DNA from: Egicoccus halophilus
GTDB lineage: Bacteria > Actinomycetota > Nitriliruptoria > Nitriliruptorales > Nitriliruptoraceae
Length of the DNA: 64,000 nucleotides
Direction of reading: 5' to 3'
Assembly: GCF_004300825.1 (NCBI RefSeq)
Contig: NZ_CP036250.1
Span: 3,049,001 to 3,113,000, forward strand
Shown here: positions 61,283 to 64,000 of the stretch, piece after piece
Layout: the number at the start of each line of letters is the position of its first letter
How positions within the stretch are numbered: position 1 is the first letter of the stretch
Notes under the pieces: model-generated
Told to the model about the DNA's origin: nothing
Seen by the model: the letters and a program-made list of their open reading frames with translations, nothing else
Databases searched by the model: none
Translations under genes and position numbers: made by a program

Positions 61283-62868
61283 GTCCCCGTCTCCCGTTCC
61301 CAGTCCTCGGGCTCCTCGGCGAACACGTCGACGTCGAGGTACGGGCGCAGTCGGCGCGCCGCACGGACGTCGAGATCGGCCACGAGCTCGGTCCCCTTGT
61401 CCCCGTGCGCCTCCTTGACCACCTGCCCACTGCGGTGTGCCAAGGCGACGAGATCCTGCCGTGCGTAGGGTACATGCGCGCTGATGCGGATCCGCTGTCC
61501 CGGGATCCGGAGTCCGATGCGCTCGACGAGGTCCTCGATGCCCTCGCCGGTGTGCGCCGACACGAGCACCGGGTCGGCGTCGAGTTCCACCTGCACCCGA
61601 CGGGCGAGCGCCTCCACGGTGGCCGGGTCGGCCCGGTCGATCTTGTTGAGCACCAACTGCTCGGCGCCGGCGTCGGCGCCGATCTCCTCGAGCACCTCGT
61701 GCACGGCGACGATGTGCGACTCCGCCTCCGGGTGCGAGGCGTCGACGACGTGCACGAGCAGGTCGGCGGTCAACGACTCCTCGAGGGTCGACTTGAACGC
61801 CTCGACCAGCCCGTGCGGCAGCTTGCGGACGAACCCCACCGTGTCGGTGAGCACGATGTCGCGGCCGTCGTCGAGCGGCAGACGCCGCACGGTCGGGTCC
61901 AGCGTCGCGAACAGGCGGTTCTCGACCAGCACGTCGGCGCCGGTGAGGCGGTTGAGCAGCGACGACTTGCCGGCGTTGGTGTAGCCGACCAGCGCCGCGA
62001 CCTGCACCCGGTTGCGTTCGCGCTCGGACGCCTTGGTCTCGCGGATGCGGGCGTAGTCCTTCAGGTCGCGACGCAGCTTGGCGATGCGTCGCATGATGCG
62101 GCGACGGTCGACCTCGAGCTGGGTCTCGCCCGGTCCACGACCACCGATGCCGGCACCACCGGCGGTGCGGCCACCGGCCTGCCGCGACAGTGCGGTCCCC
62201 CACCCACGCAGGCGGGGCAGCAGGTAGTTGAGCTGGGCGAGCTCCACCTGCGCCTTGCCCTCGCGCGAGGTGGCGTGCTGGGCGAAGATGTCGAGGATGA
62301 CGATGGTGCGGTCGAGCACCTTCTGCTTGACCCGCTCCTCCAGCGTGCGCTGCTGCGCCGGCGAGAGCTCGTCGTCGAACACGACGGCGTCGGCGCCGTG
62401 GGCGGCCACCAGCTCGCGCAGCTCACCGACCTTGCCGCCACCGATGTAGGTCGCGGCCTGCGGGGTGTCCAGCCGCTGCACGACGCGCTCGACCACCTCG
62501 GCACCGGCGGTGTCGAGCAGCGCCTCGAGCTCGTCCAGCGACGCCTCGACGTCCGCCGAGGTGCGTCCGGGCAGCTGCACGCCGACGATCACGGCCGCCT
62601 CGACCCGCCGGATGATGTCGACGCCCTCGCGCGGGGCGCCCTCCTCGATGACGTCGCGGCGGCGGCGACGTTCCTCGGCACGCGAGAGCTGCTCGGCGCT
62701 CAGGCCCGAGCCGTCGCCGAGCAGCAGGTCGTCGGCGGCGGGCTCGTCGTCGAGCGCGTAGCCGTCCACGACGTCGTCGAGGGGCGCGTCGTCGAGCGGT
62801 GCGTCGTCGCCCGGGTCGGACGCGGACGGTCCGCGAGGTTCGGGGGAACGGGGGTCGTCGGAACTCAG
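61279..62868 (-). CDS. hflX: GTPase HflX
   Basis: A 529-aa ribosome-associated GTPase that splits stalled or hibernating ribosomes. The N-terminal HflX domain (about 80-270) has TYIGGGKVGELREL and VVFDDELSPAQQRTLE. The linker GGRGPGETQLEVDRRR precedes the G domain with GYTNAGKSSL (295-304), DTVGF, and NKID. The start is probably CTG at 62,868, which overlaps the dapF stop (CTGA) with GGAG nine bases upstream. The first ordinary start is GTG at 62,769, without a ribosome site. The acidic N-terminal 50 residues are not conserved. Confidence 0.88.
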   Translation of the reverse strand: MSSDDPRSPEPRGPSASDPGDDAPLDDAPLDDVVDGYALDDEPAADDLLLGDGSGLSAEQLSRAEERRRRRDVIEEGAPREGVDIIRRVEAAVIVGVQLPGRTSADVEASLDELEALLDTAGAEVVERVVQRLDTPQAATYIGGGKVGELRELVAAHGADAVVFDDELSPAQQRTLEERVKQKVLDRTIVILDIFAQHATSREGKAQVELAQLNYLLPRLRGWGTALSRQAGGRTAGGAGIGGRGPGETQLEVDRRRIMRRIAKLRRDLKDYARIRETKASERERNRVQVAALVGYTNAGKSSLLNRLTGADVLVENRLFATLDPTVRRLPLDDGRDIVLTDTVGFVRKLPHGLVEAFKSTLEESLTADLLVHVVDASHPEAESHIVAVHEVLEEIGADAGAEQLVLNKIDRADPATVEALARRVQVELDADPVLVSAHTGEGIEDLVERIGLRIPGQRIRISAHVPYARQDLVALAHRSGQVVKEAHGDKGTELVADLDVRAARRLRPYLDVDVFAEEPEDWERETGT

Positions 62869-63797
62869 GGTGCGGTCTCCAGCAGGCCCGACCGCGCGTC
62901 GCGCAGCCAGGCGTCGTCGAGCGTGCCGTGTCCGACCTCGACGGCCGGACCGGTCATGTACACGGAACCTCCAGCATGCCACCGGACCGTCAGTGTGCCT
63001 CCCGGCAGTCGGACGGCGACCTCGTCGTCCACACGTCCGGCGCGTCGCAGGGCGACCACGGTCGCACACGCGCCGGTACCGCACGCGGCGGTCTCCCCGA
63101 CGCCGCGCTCCCACACCCGCAGGCGAACGGAACCGCGGTCCACCACCTGCGCGAACTCGACGTTGGTCTTGGCCGGGAAGGCGGCGTGGGTCTCCAGCGT
63201 CGGGCCGAGGGTCGTGACCGGGGCGGTGCCGACGTCGTCGACCGTCAGGATCGCGTGCGGGTTGCCCATCGACACCACCGCGAGCTCGACCTGCCGGTCG
63301 CCGACCTGCACCGTGGGGCCGAACGCGTCGGCCACGGCGGGCCCGGTGCCGGCGGCCGTCGCGTCGAAGGGCACCTCGACCGGCTCGAGCGCGGGCGGGC
63401 CCATGTCGACCTCGACCTCGGCGACCGTGCCGTCGGCGTGACGGGCCACCACCCGCACCGGCCGCGGCCCCGAACGGGTGGCGACGACGACCGTGCCGTC
63501 CTCGCGGGGGGTGACCAGGCCGTGGTCGACGGCGTGCTTGGCGGTGACGCGCACGCCGTTGCCGCACATCTCCACCACGGAGCCGTCGGCGTTGCGGTAG
63601 TCCATGAACACGTCCGCACCGGCGTTGGCGCCCTCGAGACGGGCGACCCCGCCCACCCGGATGACGCCGTCCGCGCCGATCCCGAACCGCCGGTCGCACA
63701 GGGCCCGCACGAGCGCTGCGGACACGTCGAGGTGGTCGTCCGGATCGCGCAGGACGACGAAGTCGTTGCCGGTGCCATGGGCCTTGGTGAACTCCAT
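62865..63797 (-). CDS. dapF: Diaminopimelate epimerase
   Basis: A 310-aa enzyme that interconverts LL- and meso-diaminopimelate for peptidoglycan and lysine. The two catalytic cysteines are Cys78 (EMCGNGVR) and Cys239 (TAACGTGAC), in two homologous halves. The N-terminal EFTKAHGTGNDFVV is the family start. The ATG at 63,797 is chosen for this; no strong ribosome site is seen. It is the first gene of a dapF-hflX-GGDEF operon with two four-base overlaps. Confidence 0.95.
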   Translation of the reverse strand: MEFTKAHGTGNDFVVLRDPDDHLDVSAALVRALCDRRFGIGADGVIRVGGVARLEGANAGADVFMDYRNADGSVVEMCGNGVRVTAKHAVDHGLVTPREDGTVVVATRSGPRPVRVVARHADGTVAEVEVDMGPPALEPVEVPFDATAAGTGPAVADAFGPTVQVGDRQVELAVVSMGNPHAILTVDDVGTAPVTTLGPTLETHAAFPAKTNVEFAQVVDRGSVRLRVWERGVGETAACGTGACATVVALRRAGRVDDEVAVRLPGGTLTVRWHAGGSVYMTGPAVEVGHGTLDDAWLRDARSGLLETAP

Positions 63798-63941
63798 CGG
63801 CGACAGCGTACGCGCACGTTCTGGGGTTGACACCGGTAACCCGGCCGGCGCGGCTGCTTGACTGCGCCGCCGTCGGCCTGGCGGGGCCACCGCCGCACCA
63901 GGCGACCGGGACCGGCTGCCCGCCCGGTGGCAGGAGTGCGC

Positions 63942-64000
63942 GTGGGACGGGTCGGGACGTGGTTCGCGCGTGGGCTGACCGCGCTGGTCGTGCTGGCGCT
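63942..64000 (+). CDS. Start of a membrane or exported protein (cut by window end)
   Basis: A GTG with CAGGAG five bases upstream opens a frame reading basic residues then a hydrophobic stretch (RVGTWFARGLTALVVLA), as in a signal peptide or first membrane helix. It is divergent from dapF. Only about 19 codons are visible, so the product cannot be named. Confidence 0.5.
   Translation, partial: MGRVGTWFARGLTALVVLA

Overview
The window is GC-rich chromosomal DNA with tightly packed genes, GTG/TTG starts and short stop/start overlaps. Several genes point to an actinobacterium: a mycothiol-type maleylpyruvate isomerase, an F420-type nitroreductase, B12-dependent NrdJ with NrdR, LexA with CGAAC-N4-GTTCG boxes, an IdeR/DtxR-like iron box and a heliorhodopsin. 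A deep-branching lineage such as Nitriliruptoria is possible, but that is inference. I found no rRNA, tRNA or CRISPR array.

Layout. 1-3.3 kb: iron-siderophore ABC transporter (permease, ATPase, lipoprotein) with an IdeR-like box. 3.4-5.4 kb: secreted metallophosphoesterase behind a PHO-box-like repeat. 5.6-9.7 kb: ZIP-like membrane protein, K+ channel, GyrI-like protein, nitroreductase, GNAT, and two zones of decayed gene fragments. 9.8-22.4 kb: a nine-gene catabolic operon (lactate/malate-type dehydrogenase, Fe-ADH, ALDH, AfuABC-type importer, three different enolase-superfamily enzymes) divergent from an IclR regulator. 22.6-29.5 kb: RlmM-like methyltransferase, heliorhodopsin divergent from a TetR gene and a maleylpyruvate isomerase family gene, a hypothetical protein, an isochorismatase-family hydrolase, and an ECF sigma factor with its membrane partner. 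29.7-34.9 kb: a Baeyer-Villiger-type monooxygenase fused to an alpha/beta hydrolase, an SDR, and a secreted tannase-family esterase.

35-43.7 kb is an accessory patch: a PLD-helicase-DUF3427 protein, a HicAB toxin-antitoxin pair, a complete IS21-family element with a 5-bp target duplication, and a frameshifted IS3-family element that abuts the leftover 5' end of a second K+ channel gene. 43.7-64 kb returns to core functions: nrdJ with paired NrdR boxes, an ANTAR/GAF regulator, an AI-2E family permease, an M15/SLH wall protein, a frameshifted amidase, GNAT, RlmA-like methyltransferase, NTF2-like and hotdog proteins, nrdR, a LysM membrane protein divergent from lexA across four LexA boxes, a GGDEF protein, hflX and dapF.

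The best candidates for new biology are the three-enolase operon, the heliorhodopsin locus, the monooxygenase-hydrolase fusion, the four-box SOS region between lexA and the LysM gene, and two successive CTGA gene junctions that suggest CTG initiation in dapF-hflX-GGDEF.
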